Shown one piece after another: positions 10,316 to 21,245 of a DNA stretch of 64,000 nucleotides (position 1 is the stretch's first letter; the number at the start of each line of letters is the position of its first letter). The stretch covers positions 35,488,442 to 35,552,441 of the forward strand of contig OX382272.1 in NCBI GenBank assembly GCA_947507595.1, written 5' to 3'. Both the position numbers and the translations under genes were made by a program. The DNA is from Pyralis farinalis. Taxonomy: Eukaryota > Arthropoda > Insecta > Lepidoptera > Pyralidae. The notes below the pieces were generated by a model. It was given only the letters and a program-made list of their open reading frames with translations. It ran no database searches and had not been told where the DNA came from.

Positions 10316-11730
10316 GATATTTTTTATATCACTAAGGTGGCAAACAAGCATACAGCCTGCCTGATGGTAAACAGTCACCTTAGTATATGGACATTTGCAA
10401 CATCAGGAATGTCACTCGTGTGTTACCGACCCTCTAAAAACCTCTTCGCGCCTTTCTTGAAGAGCCTCATTCTATAGTCCTTTGGCAAAACCTCGGCTGG
10501 AAATTAATTCCAAAACTTGAGAGTTTTCGGAATAAAACTTCTCTGGAACCGAACAGTACGCGACCATTACGGTTCCAGCTTGCGAGGGTGAACTACCCGC
10601 CGTCGGCGAGCGGTGCGGTTATAAAAAGTAGCTGTCGGCATCATATCTAACCATTCTTCAGAACACAACCCGTTGTACAATCGGTAGAACACACAAAGGG
10701 ATGCAAACTCTCTCGTTAAGGGTTCAATACCATGAGTAAGCTTAGGATTTCTACAATTCTCACAGCTAGTCTCTGAACGGAGTCACATGGTCCAAGCTTG
10801 AATCCAGGTGCTCCCGCCCAAAGGTGACTGCAGTACTCCATGTGCTGTCTGACTTGAGACTTATATAACATAAGTCTTTGACCCGCACTGAAGCACTGTT
10901 TTGCTCTATTGAGCACATCCAATTTTTTGGACGCCAGCTTAACCTTTTCCTCTAGGTGACTTCTATATTGAACGTCACTGGAGATCTCGACACCAATCAT
11001 CCTAATGCTGTTGGTGATGGTAAGAGGTATGTTCTGGTATTTAGGAACCACAGAAAATGGAGTTTTCTTAGCGGTGAACGCGCGAACTTGGGGTTGAATT
11101 CGACCAAGTTAAGCCGCCTCAAGTCAGATACTTTAGCCAAAGTACCCTCCATTTCAGACACAAGTTTATCGCGGCTTTCCTCCACAAGGGAACGAGGGAT
11201 GTTAGCACGGCCTGTATAATAAGTGTCCCCGGTGCTGTCATCCGCATAACAATGAATGTCATCAATTAACAACATATATCATTGATATGCAGCAGGAACA
11301 ACGTCGGTAGCATTGAAATCAATACGGAGCAACTGGCGTGTACCACGGCCCAACCCATATGAATAATCCCTCGGGCAGCCCGTACGATGGTAACTTCGAT
11401 AGAAGACCCCGATGCCAGACCAGATCGAACGCCTTCGCCATATCTAGGCCGAAATCTAATGCCTCACCTTGACTCTCAATCGCCGAAGCCCAGCGGTATG
11501 TTAGATATACTAGAAGATCACCAGTCGAACGACCGTGACGGAAGCCGTATTGACGGTCGCTAATCAAATCGTGATCTTCTAGATATGCCAGGATTCGTAT
11601 GTTTATCACACGCTCCTTCACCTTGGAGAGAAGAATAGTTATGGTAATAGGCTTGCAATTTGATGGATCTGATCCATCACCCTTTTTGGGCACTGGATGC
11701 ACATTGGCGGTCTTCCATTAAGACGGGACT
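10316..11730 (-). mobile_element. Jockey-type LINE, 5'-truncated and decayed
   Basis: The minus strand gives, in three frames, most of a jockey-clade reverse transcriptase. HPVPKKGDGSDPSNCKP is near 11690, QYGFRHGRSTGDLL near 11540, DMAKAFDLVWHRGLLSKL near 11420 and CYADDSTGD (the YxDD site) near 11240. The thumb and C-terminal part (KLDVLNRAKQCF, HMEYCSHLWAGA) follow to about 10716, and then the 3' UTR. The sequence beyond the expected start of RT is missing. Frameshifts separate each block, so it is dead. The 3' end is the CTAAGGTGGCAAACAAGC block with an A/T-rich tail near 10316. Confidence 0.88.
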
Positions 11731-13318
11731 TGCCCAGTGGAGTACGAAAGCACGAAAAGACGTGTTCGAACAGAACACAACACAATACGAATATTACTGA
11801 GGTATATTTATTTGGCGCTATCTTTGCATCACCCTGTTCCCTTGGGTGATCGCTTCAGATGAACTTCAGCTTTGACCTTCCCAGCTAAAGGCAGTCCCGG
11901 GGGGTGTTTTAGTCAGTAGGAATCTGACATCACCAGTTCGTTCGCACGAAAGGGTATCTTATGCAAGATCTCACCTCCTCCCTCCCATTTTCCGCAGGGT
12001 GCCCCTCACGGAAAAATGACTAATGCACACCCGCGTGTGTAGGTTAGTCCTTCTTTAGTGAGTCTACAATTTTCTTGGGCGAAAAAAAATAATTGGCCCT
12101 AGTGCGGCGTTCCAGCGACAAATACAAAAAAAAAATTGATACTTTTTTGGTAGCTCAGTTACAATAGCACTCGGCCGGCTATCGAGAGCTCGTGAGGTTT
12201 GAACCCCTATGAGGTAGGAGGTGAAATTTTTCCATTGTAAAATATTTAGAGAAATTATAATTGACATTGTGTTCACGTTTTAAAGCCTCCTGAGTCGATG
12301 AATTCTATTTTTAAATAATGCCTGCATTTGTAGGAGTGTGTATATACTGGAAGGCACGTGAAACATCCGTTTAATTGTCGCTCGAATACCTGCTCCGTCC
12401 GAGCAGACATCGTGCGTCGTCGTGACGTGACCCTAAGTAAATACGCTTTCTGATATGTACGGTACCAGTAGTGATACGACGAATATGATTTTACTTTACC
12501 GCTTTAAAGAAGAAGTCTTCGTGACTTGCCAATATACAAAATGTTACCTAAACTAAGTATTTATTTAAGATTCACAAAACAGTTACGTGTATAAGTAACA
12601 AGTGTACTAACTTGACAATACTCTCTATTGCTGGGCCGCACACCAATAACGTGCACACACATACTTCAAAAAACAGGTCAAATGTTAAAACTGAAGCTTC
12701 CGTAGAATCATTTACTCGTAAGATGTTCGTATCGTAAACACCTCAACCTAAACTCGTCAAAGTCAGGACATCGGGCAAAATCTTACGACTGACAGACGTA
12801 CACGCATACAAAATCGAACGAAACGATAGTGACACCAATGCCATGAGAACGGTTTAATAGTCGATGTCGACCGAGTGAATGTCCGCGACAGAACGAGCGT
12901 CCTCATCAATAGTACCGGGAGTGGTCACATCGTCACGAGGCTCAACACAATTACCGAGGACTAACAATAAATTAAATGCGTCACATATCTCATTGCCATT
13001 ATGATACCTAGATAATTTAATTTTTCGGAGATACCTGACAAATAATCGTATAAGCGTCACATAATTATGAAATAAAGAATTGAAAAATAAAATTTACGTT
13101 CATTTGAAAGTACAGAGAAAGTAGAAGGATTGCTATTGTGCGAGTGCACCCTGGTACCGTAAGTTGTCTGTCGTCGGACCAATTGGAAGACATCACCTCG
13201 ACCTTTCACCAGGAGCATATGCAGAATGCACCACCTGCATGTAGTCTTTGCCAGAAGAAGAACAGACATTTTTAAATTAATATTTTAGTTGCAGCCAACG
13301 CGGGAACCATAGTGGTAG
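11731..13318. other. No gene identified
   Basis: Contains a GC-rich stretch at about 11820-12060 (CCCGGGGGGTGTTTTAGTC) that looks like an old repeat, and short ORFs that I cannot assign. No splice-flanked exon was recognised. Confidence 0.35.
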
Positions 13319-13326
13319 GTTAATAT
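13319..13326. repeat. Target-site duplication GTTAATAT, left
   Basis: Identical to 14024-14031 and abuts the left TIR. Confidence 0.85.
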
Positions 13327-14023
13327 CATAGATAACAGAAACAACGGGAGATGTGACGAGGGGGCGTGATTGGTGTCGCCGCAATATGCTCAAAACGAGA
13401 ACATTGCCAAGAACAGTTAGTTAGTTGCAATCAAGTTCGATTGAGATACGTTGCTCCTTGTTTTAGCAAAATGCCAAGTTGTGCTGTTGCCTTTTTGCAA
13501 AAATAGAAGTGCAGTGGTTAACTTTAAATCAAATGGAATCACTTATCACCTATAAGTACAAATAATATTACGTTTTATAAGCATAAATACAGAATTAATT
13601 TCAAAAATTCTCTGACGCCATTTCTACCAGGGCCTTACCACGATACAAATTATAAATACCAAATTTCTCATTCTTAATCATACATTGCTTTTCTACCATT
13701 ATGCAGTCTCCACCGCTCGTTTACCAACACGCAATGTAAAGCGAGTAATATTATTCGTTCACTGTGTGTACAGTTTCGAGATACGGCCGCTTGTTTCTGC
13801 CGCTTTATAAATGTAGTAGTGCGTGCTTACTTGGGTGTTGTTTAAATAAACATCCAATGACAGCGTCTTAACAAATGTGTGTCGTTGTACTTGTGTGCGT
13901 AGAATGATATTTTTTATTTATTTAAGTGTGTGAGTGTTTTATGGTGGGGTGAAACTCGGCGACAACCGTCCCGGTGTATACTCGCGTGGTATGTCACATC
14001 TCCCATTGTTTCTGTTATCTATG
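13327..14023 (+). mobile_element. Non-autonomous P-element-like transposon (31-bp TIRs, 8-bp TSD, THAP start)
   Basis: Arms at 13327-13357 and 13993-14023 are inverted copies with 30 of 31 positions matching; the outer end reads CATAGATAACAGAAACAA. They are flanked directly by the 8-bp direct repeat GTTAATAT (13319-13326 and 14024-14031). A further inverted match (GGTGTCGCCG-like) sits just inside the arms. A THAP-domain start codon lies 145 bp from the left end. Established: Drosophila P has 31-bp TIRs starting CATGATG, makes 8-bp duplications and encodes a THAP DNA-binding domain at its N-terminus. Together these place this 697-bp element with P-type transposons as an internal-deletion derivative. 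A hAT MITE would also give 8-bp duplications but would not explain the THAP. Confidence 0.8.
13471..13553 (+). pseudogene. THAP-domain N-terminus (P transposase exon 0 remnant)
   Basis: Starts MPSCAVAF. After a one-base shift in the T-run 13492-13496 it continues CKNRSAVVNF and then GITYHL. The start MPxC-x4-C-K-N is the signature of the THAP zinc finger, the DNA-binding module of P transposase and of many host proteins. The reading stops at TAA near 13551-13553, and no later THAP residues (His, Cys, AVPTIF-like box) follow nearby. The domain is therefore both frameshifted and truncated. Its place near the left TIR matches exon 0 of P elements. Confidence 0.72.
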
Positions 14024-14031
14024 GTTAATAT
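14024..14031. repeat. Target-site duplication GTTAATAT, right
   Basis: Identical to 13319-13326 and abuts the right TIR. Confidence 0.85.
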
Positions 14032-14692
14032 AAAAGAACATGGTATTGAAGCTCTCGGTTCTCGACTTGAAAATACAGCGAATGAGATTAGTGATAAAAC
14101 AATTATATTGAGGGCGTATTTTCGAGCAGACTTCAATAAGGATCTGGAGGCAATTACCGCGTGTCAGGTTTATTACACGATATTAATTTGTTTTGCGTTG
14201 GAACTGACGCCTTGAAATTATTTATACCTACTTTTTCAAGTAAAACAAAAATATGGTTTAGGAATTTTAATCAAATCTTGGATGAAGCAAAACATGATCT
14301 TTTTAATAGAGATTACACTTCTTTCCGTTAATTTATTTTGTCTTCACTTCTTGACTCGGATTACAAAATTTCCTCTAATGTAATAAATGTTAAGCGTTTT
14401 CCTAGAAACGTGTTCAAAGAAGAACCATATTCCTAATTAAAAAAATATTATACATTTTGCTGGATGTACAGATCTCATGAAATTTTATTCTTATTTTGTT
14501 CACCTGAACATTAGTCCGATACTATCGTGACTCGATCGGCGGCCATGTCTGCGCCCCACGAAGCCTTAAAGGGGAGCGAGCAATAGGGACTTTTTGACTT
14601 TACTCTCACTGATATAATTATTTATTTAATACCCATGAAATACTATACGAAAGTTATGTAAAATTAAGATTATCTTTGATTATCTTAAAGTA
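14032..14692. other. No gene seen
   Basis: Nothing I can name. Confidence 0.35.
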
Positions 14693-15412
14693 TTTGAAAG
14701 AAAGACAACCAAAACGAATGCTAGGATTATAGTTGATGATGTAGTGTTGGAGCAAGTGAATGAGATTGTATATCTTGGAAGTGCTTTTAGCAGCAATGGA
14801 AGGTACACCGCTGATGTGGAGAGACGAGTGAGTGCCGGGAATAGGGTGAATGGAGCGTTGGGTAAACTTATAGGCAGCCGAAATCTAAGCCAGAAGGCAC
14901 AGCTCGCTGTACACAACGCGGTGCTCATCCCAACGCTAACTTATGGAAGTGAGAGCTGGGTATGGCAGAGAGAGCATGAAAGTAGAATAAATGCGGTCGA
15001 GATGAGAGCATTGCGCAAAATTTGTGTCATAACGCTTGCTGACCGCGTTCGTAATGAAGACGTGAGAGAAAGAGTTGGTCTGAAAGAGAGTGTCGGTGTT
15101 AAGATAAGGCATGCTCCGTTGGTTCGGACATGTGGAAAGAATGCTGGACGAAAGAATGACGAAACCGATATACAATGTAAAAATGGAAGGATGTAGGAGC
15201 CGAAAAAAACCGAGACTAACCTACCATGACCGAATTACTCGTGTTTTATCAGAAGGTCATATCACCTTCTGGTAAAACACGCCGCAGGAATCGGCAATCG
15301 TGCATGAAAAGTGCTATGAATGTTAGAGAAGCGAGTCAAGTATGTAAGGACCGCGTCTTATGGTGCCTGGTTCTCTCTGCATACCCAGCAAGGGACCTGG
15401 CGTGAAGATATA
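14693..15412 (+). mobile_element. LINE, C-terminal part of endonuclease-reverse transcriptase (RTE-like)
   Basis: The frame 14744-15196 reads EIVYLGSAFSSNGRY, then DVERRVSAGNRVNGALGKL, TLTYGSESWVW, ESRINAVEMRALRKIC and DVRERVGLKE. This is the post-catalytic portion of a LINE RT very common in Lepidoptera. After 15196 the tail continues in shifted frames to MNVREASQVCKDRVLW and SAYPARDLA near 15405. The part upstream of YLGS, with the catalytic Asp residues, is missing. An inverted duplication at 15241-15280 interrupts the tail. Clade is uncertain (RTE or a related clade). Related pieces lie at 25.9, 38.8, 41.6, 44.5-45.1, 47.4, 57.7, 61.8 and 63.9 kb. Confidence 0.82.
15241..15280. repeat. 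Near-perfect 17-bp inverted repeat inside the LINE
   Basis: 15241-15257 (GTGTTTTATCAGAAGGT) and 15264-15280 are reverse complements with one mismatch and a 6-nt loop. Confidence 0.9.
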
Positions 15413-15735
15413 TATACATACAAGATTATCTTAAAAAAATAACTAATAAATATAGGATGAAACTAAAACTAAATGACACTAAATTAGTAACGGTCACTTA
15501 TGTTCTGCAGGGATTCAGTTCAGTCTCGCTCATCCCGAGACCTGTCCAAGAATGTCCCGCTCTCAGATGAAGTTTTCTGCGGCACTCATTGATTCAATGC
15601 AGAGATATTGACTAATTACTCTATTAGTTAGCTTCCTTTTAATATAAAAGCTGAAAGTTATGCTTTATACATGACGAGTAGTAATTTTATACACCTCTGC
15701 TACCTGTTATCTGCCAAAGCCACGATGACGAATTT
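15413..15735. other. No gene seen
   Basis: AT-rich interval with no recognised feature. Confidence 0.35.
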
Positions 15736-15828
15736 GACGAGCTCGGTGGCGCAGTCGTGAATGATGCGACTTTGACACTAACGCTCGTCAGTTCGATTCC
15801 CACGCAAGACAAACATTTGTGGCTTCTG
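15736..15828 (+). mobile_element. tRNA-derived SINE, 5' (head) part, interrupted
   Basis: Begins GACGAGCTCGGTGGCGCAG. Box A (GGTGGCGCAGTCG) and box B (AGTTCGATTCC at 15790-15800) are RNA polymerase III promoter elements of the tRNA-like head. It runs to ACAAACATTTGTG, where the LINE fragment 15820-16200 takes over. Confidence 0.82.
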
Positions 15829-16200
15829 CCTGCCGATTGTACAATGGGTTGCGTTCTGAGGAGTTGTTCGATATGATGCCAACAGCCACGTTTTACAATC
15901 GCACAGCTCGCCCACGACTGGGAGTTCATCCTCATACACTAGAACCGCAATGGTCGCGTACTGTGCCGTTCCTGAGAAGTTTTCTACCGAGAACTATTAA
16001 GTTGTGAAATGAGCTCCTTGTCGAAGTTTTCCCAAGGGACTACAGTTTAGGGTTCTTCAAGAAGGGCCTGAAGAGGTTCTTACAAGGTCGGCAACGCAAT
16101 AGTGACACCCCTGGTTGTTGCAAATGTCCATAGGCTACGGTAACTGCTTACCATCAGGCAGACCGTACGCTTGTTTACCATCTTAATGGTATGAAAAAAT
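15820..16200 (+). mobile_element. Jockey-type LINE 3' fragment inserted in a SINE
   Basis: Encodes the C-terminal part of a jockey-type RT: CRLYNGLRSEELFDMMP, then ATFYNRTARPRLG and LEPQWSRTVPFLRSFLP, with a stop in place of a conserved residue near 16005. It is related to the minus-strand copy at 10316-11730. The 3' UTR ends in CCATCTTAATGGTATGAAAAAAT. It is strongly 5'-truncated. Confidence 0.82.
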
Positions 16201-16202
16201 AT

Positions 16203-16400
16203 TAGGCTCTTGGGTTGTTGTGTTCCTGCGTGTGAAGTCACCAGGTAAGCTCCTAAGAGTAGGTGTGTAAGCAGCAGAGGAGGCATCGTGCTAGTGATAC
16301 TCAATATATTGCAAGCGTTAGGCTACGGTAACAGCTTTACATTAGCTGGGCCGTATGCTTGTATGTCTTCCAACGTTGTATAAAATATAAAAAATAAATA
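16203..16400 (+). mobile_element. tRNA-derived SINE, 3' part, downstream of the inserted LINE
   Basis: Continues the SINE interrupted at 15828: GGGTTGTTGTGTTCCTGCG, then the GGAGGCATCGTGCTAGTGAT block and the tail GGGCCGTATGCTTGTATGTC followed by A-rich DNA. The SINE segment that should lie between the two halves (about 100 bp) is missing. Confidence 0.8.
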
Positions 16401-16856
16401 TTCACTAAGATTTTTCACATCTGCCGGGCGTCCCGTGACGTCCGCCATTTTTATTTAATTTAATTATTATTATATGTCGTAAGAGCATCTACAGTAATAC
16501 ACACTGTGTGAAGATTTCAAATATCTGTCTGTTACAGACAGACTGACGTAAATCGGGCGGCCTAGTTGTTGTAGTATGTTCCCTAACTAAAGGGTACCGA
16601 CGGAACCCGACGAAATCACTGCGGTTCTGCTTTGTAAACACTGGCTAAACAGATTAAAAGTTCTGTTGCGTGGACGTAAGTGTAATCTCTGAAGCTACTG
16701 ATCCGATTTTGAAACTTCTTTAACTCGGTTGTCCTCGAGAGCTACTTTTTACTTACGTTCGTGTGTAAACATGACAAGCCGAGCTTCGACCGCAGCCAGC
16801 GCAGCCATTTCATCACAATGTACACTCGACTTCGCACACCCATTCCAACCAGATAG
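16401..16856. other. No gene; dispersed-repeat-like sequence
   Basis: The stretch at about 16535-16620 contains a short CTGTCTGTtACAGACAG palindrome and GGGTACCGACGGAACCC, which I recognise as part of a common lepidopteran dispersed repeat. No coding sequence was seen. Confidence 0.35.
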
Positions 16857-17190
16857 GCAGTGGGTGGAGAGCTCGATGGCGTCGTTGCGCGTGTCATTCT
16901 AACCGAACACGCAAGTTAAGCAACGTTGACCGCAACCTGTATATGGATGGATTTAACTATTTCGAGTTTCTCCGTGCTTCGGACGGCACGTTAAGCCGTC
17001 AGTCCCGGCTGTCGTCGATAGATGATAGTCGTGAAACTAAGTCAGTGGCCCTCGGGCGGCTTGATAAAACTGGCCTCCGCCAATGCGCATTTGAGCAGCG
17101 TAGCGGTGTATGCTCTAAACCCCTTCGGTTGAAGGGAGACCCGTATCCCTGCAGTGGGATGAGTAAGGGTTGATGTGGTGGTGGTATGGT
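16857..17190 (+). mobile_element. 5S-rRNA-derived SINE
   Basis: The stretch at about 16903-16950 reads CCGAACACGCAAGTTAAGCA, ACGTTGACCGC, then GGATGGATTTAAC. This follows the 5S rRNA order CCGATCACCGAAGTTAAGCA...GGATGGG, including the region of the internal polymerase III control elements. The upstream 40 bp (GAGCTCGATGGCGTCGTTGC) and downstream body match the copy at 42025-42345 and the minus-strand piece at 47705-47768. A shared body beyond the 5S part shows that this is a dispersed SINE and not a 5S gene. Confidence 0.75.
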
Positions 17191-18589
17191 AACCAGCGGG
17201 TCGTCCACGTGCATATAATGCTAGATAAAACGACAATGTGGACTAAATACCGCCGCCCACCGCTCTCTTCGATGTCGGTTAAATCCAAAACATTACAGGC
17301 TTACAGCCAAAACATAAACCGCGTTGTGCGCCCGACGCACGCCATAAACAGATAGTACGGAGATGTTCATATCTGCTTTTCTTCATAACATTTTATTATA
17401 GGTCATATATTATGACGCAATTTCCGTTTGAGGGCATTTTTTTCCTCGTAAAAGAATATGACAGTATAAGATATACCTACATTGTTCGTTATTTCAAGCC
17501 GTCGAGTCAAACACAATCACCTCGTTTTATCTTTGAGTATATTTATTACTTGTGTCTTATCAAGTACTTATTCCTACCGGGCTCGCCTAAGGATTTCACA
17601 ATCACGTTTTATGTCACGTTAGGTAATGGTTTAACATACATGCGACCTCTTCTGATACCCGTTTTATGATTTCATTTTTATTTCCAAACTTCTATTTCTA
17701 TCAAATAACTCTCTACTTGTAATACTCGTATCAAAACAAATATGGCCACGTATCCGGTCCAGAGCCGGCTTTTCGAAAACTTTATGTAAGAAACGCTGAA
17801 TAAAAAAAACTCTATAACTACTCAGGGATACTGTAAGTTCCAAGTTTTTTTTTTTTTTTTAACTATTTTATAATGTTTTAAAACTTTTGTTGTTGAATTT
17901 ACATAGGTCAAATTATTTTATTTTTAAAATATTAAAAACGACGTGCATCGGTTCGCCTCGGCTTCGGCGGCTCGTGTCGAGGAAATTAAGTCAATTAAAT
18001 ATTAATTACGCATAAAAGTTCATGTTATGTATTGACTATTCTTCAATTGTACTAGAAATACAAGGCAGTGTGACCTGTACCGTCAATAGTATGCTACTGA
18101 CACAAAAAGCCAAAGTAACTTCATTAACCAAACACTGAACGAGCGCTGAACAATAATTAAAAAAATAAAAACCGAGATAGCATTTCATATTGATAAGTAG
18201 CAAAGTGTATCACTTCAAAACGTGAAAAATATATTTAGCTATCTATACATATATTCACGCTGGGTCCCTTCCGGCCCTAAACTCTGTTTCTGCTTCAGTG
18301 GAGAACGGAATGGAAGTTGAAGCGCAGAAAGTAATGTATTAAAAAGTAACGCATTTCCCTAATTTATAATCGAAAGAAATCTACGTTCGTTGTATTATTG
18401 AAATAAGCAAGTTTGGCCAAGTCATACATACACCTCGGATGAAATTTTTGAGTCGCTTGAGGGAGTAAAGAAAAAAAAAACTTCAGGATTCTGTGGACAG
18501 ACCCACCACTGTGTCTCCTGTGTAGCCAGAATTAACAGCGGCGGCCACCAAAAAGGCAGTGAACAGTGAAGTTCGTTGCTGTCCCGGGG
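17191..18589. other. No gene seen
   Basis: AT-rich, with a poly-T run near 17846-17860 and a small GC-rich patch near 17950-17985. Short ORFs have no recognisable similarity. Confidence 0.35.
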
Positions 18590-19100
18590 GTTAAACTACA
18601 GCTGCCTTGGAACGCTTGGAACTGAATTTAATCAGAAGAAATTTGTAGGAGTAGGAAGTTTTGGAATTGACTTCCCCTCTTGGCAAAGTGAGAGACAGCA
18701 ATACGACAAATAAGGCATTTAAAACCTCAAAGAGATGGCTAGTCAAGTGAAACTCAACTGGCGTGTACCACGGTTTATCAGAAATCTCACGTCCCGCTCC
18801 CGACGCCAGAGATTGCATTCCCAGAGAACTTGATGTGCTGTTTGCTCGAATTTATGATTTGTCGTAGAACACTCACATAAAGGCGATGATACAAGTCAAA
18901 ATGAAAAGTTTCCATACCCAGGTAAAAATTGCGTAACGGGATGATCGACTTCTAACCACTCTTTATTTAATCTGTCTCGCACTGATTGAAAGAACAGATA
19001 CATTTGGCGTCCTTTATAGAAGTTTTTTTTACCATTCAGACAGCAAAGTTTCAAGTACCTCGTCAATTGGTTTGAATAATCTAAATATTCCGTCATGATA
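18590..19100 (-). mobile_element. LINE C-terminal fragment (I/R1-type, with Cys-His motif)
   Basis: Minus-strand translation in two frames gives LNKEWLEVDHPVTQFLPGYG, then PLCECSTTNHKFEQT...VLWECNLW. This resembles the region at the end of I/R1-type LINE polyproteins with the CxC...H...C zinc motif. Stops and frameshifts are present. Catalytic domains are absent. Confidence 0.6.
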
Positions 19101-20034
19101 GCGGTGTTTTAGAAAGTCAGGGTGTATGTTTTTATAGATTTAGTACATTGAAGCGCGGCGGTGTATTTCCACGTCAACTGGTAACACGCCTGCCAGCACT
19201 GTTAGTGCCTCGGTGCTCACAGTTCTACACGATTTGCATAAAAATATTAATGAAAGACGCTGACTTTGCAGCAACTTATGACGCGCAGCACCTATGGTAG
19301 CTCTATCAGCCTATGCAGGTGAACCGTACGTAAATATGTGGCTGTGTATATAATTTTTAACGTTTTAAAAGTTAAGGACAAATTAACACACATTCACATA
19401 ATACCAGCGTGCATATATCACTGACACTGATTGTCTCGAGCTATTGTGACGGTGCGATGATCATTGACTATATTACAAGAAAAATAAATACATAAACACA
19501 GAACAATGCAAGTTACAAAACACACAATCAAATGTGATATTCACGATCACTTGTTCTGTGACAGAAAATAATGCTTTTTACTGAATTAGTAACATTAATA
19601 GCGGTCCCGTTTTAACCTTTGAAGTGGAAATTGTAAAAAGGGTCAATTCATAAAATAGACATGTGAAATAAACCGTCGGCGATCCGGGCGTTCCATCTGT
19701 GTCCCGCCATCATCTGCACGCTCTCCGACCTTTAATATAAATCGCCCTTTCGGACTCCCGCTAAAGAGAAATGCGTCTCTGCGACCGGAGAGATGGCCCT
19801 CAATAGTTCCGCAATTTCACACCCCGCCGCGCCCCGCGCACTTTTCACACTAGACCGACTCATATTAAATCTAAAGTTATGAATCGGGTCAACGCCTATG
19901 TTGTGTGTGGTCAAGTACTTGCGCTGCCTGCCTCCACAAGTTATCCGGATATTCGACATTTGGTTCGTTTGAAATCGAGTGTTCGTTGCAATCAATTTAT
20001 ATGTAATGTATGTTTGGTTTAAAATTATTCTGCA
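19101..20034. other. No gene seen; moderately GC-rich patch at 19675-19860
   Basis: The patch has short ORFs on the minus strand but no domain I recognise. Confidence 0.3.
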
Positions 20035-20335
20035 AATTGAAAGGAATTATGAATTTTATTTCATCACCACCATTGTCATCTCAGTCCATACACACACACA
20101 GCGCACACTCAGAGCCCTCCCCTCAAGAGAGCCGCGCGCCTCGATTCTGAGCCACCTGCATCCATCGACTCCGCACAGTCCGTCGCTCCATCTAGCGGAG
20201 GGTCGTCCTACGCAGCGTGTGCCACCACGGCGACGCCATTCGAGAACCTGCCATCCCCAGCGGTTGTCGGTTTTACGGGTAATGTGGCCGGCTTTCGACT
20301 GCCACTTGCTTATCCTTTAGACTATATCAGTTACT
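20035..20335 (-). mobile_element. RTE-type LINE, 3' end fragment
   Basis: Minus-strand translation: SKAGHITRKTDNRWGWQVLE, then CVGRPSARWSDGLC and GCRWL, the C-terminal tail of RTE-type RT, followed by a degenerate TGATGA tail near 20070. Same family as 1925-2290 but better preserved. Confidence 0.82.
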
Positions 20336-20494
20336 TTAGTTCTAATAGGGATATCCTCAAATCTGTTGCAATTTTACCATGCAGCGAAAACCCGAGAATA
20401 GCTTTCTCTAGATTGCGGTAATTTCCGTACATGTTGGATGACTACCGCTTGTTAAGAAATGTACATGCGACTATTTTTTTAAGTAAATCCTAAC

Positions 20495-21245
20495 AAAATC
20501 ATTACTTGAGGTGCATCCTTTGCCAATCAGTTTATGCGAACTGGCGCCTACCTATCATCTCTATGTGCAGCATGACCGAAGAGTATAACCAGCCTCTATA
20601 CTTGCGTTTGTGGACCATGAGAAGGCTTTCAATTCGATCAAGACTTGATTTGTGCTCCAGTCTCTTCAGCGGTGTCGCATTGATTCTAAGTATATCAAAG
20701 TGTTGATGAGAATGTATGAACATGCAACCATGTTGATCCGATTACAGGACCAATGTACGAGACCTATCCAATTGCAAAGAGGAGGAGGAGGAGAGAGACT
20801 ATTCACGGGAAGATGTTTTCATCATATCACTCACTTTCGATTTGCCGACGATATAGTAATCAACATAATGCTTGAAGATCTCGACAGAGCATCCCAACGA
20901 GTAGGTCTTAAAATGAACATGGATAAAACGAGCATCATGTGGAATGTACATGTTGTGTCCACTCCAGTCTCCGTTGGGAGCTCGGACAAAAAGTCTACCT
21001 AGGACAAAAAGTCCAGGCAGGTAGATCTAACTCCGAGAAAGATATCTCTCGACGAATTCAACTCGGATGGGCAGCATTTGAGAAATTGCAAAAGATTTTC
21101 TCATACCTCAATGTCTCAAGACGAAAGCTTCGACCAGTGTGTGTTGCCAGTGATGACTTGCGGCACAAAAACGTGGTCGGTTACTTTGGGCCTCATACGG
21201 GACCTCAAGGTTGCACACATGTACGTTATGTTGATTTGTTACAAG
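20495..21245 (+). mobile_element. RTE-type LINE reverse transcriptase, decayed
   Basis: Plus-strand pieces in several frames: EEYNQPLYLRL followed by an EKAF-like motif near 20615, LQSLQRCRIDSKYIKVLMRM near 20660, QCTRPIQLQRG, FRFADDIVINIM (the catalytic F-ADD box) near 20840, ASQRVGLKMNMDKT, IQLGWAAFEKLQKIF, and QCVLPVMTCGTKTW near 21160. The segment between the QG box and FADD is deleted. It lies in opposite orientation to the 20035-20335 fragment. Confidence 0.85.

Noticed and set aside
13934..14215. 93-codon plus-strand ORF
   Set aside because: It begins inside the P-like element and runs across its right TIR and target duplication, so it is not a gene.
16857..17190. 5S rRNA gene
   Set aside because: Only part of 5S is present, diverged, and fused to a body shared by dispersed copies.
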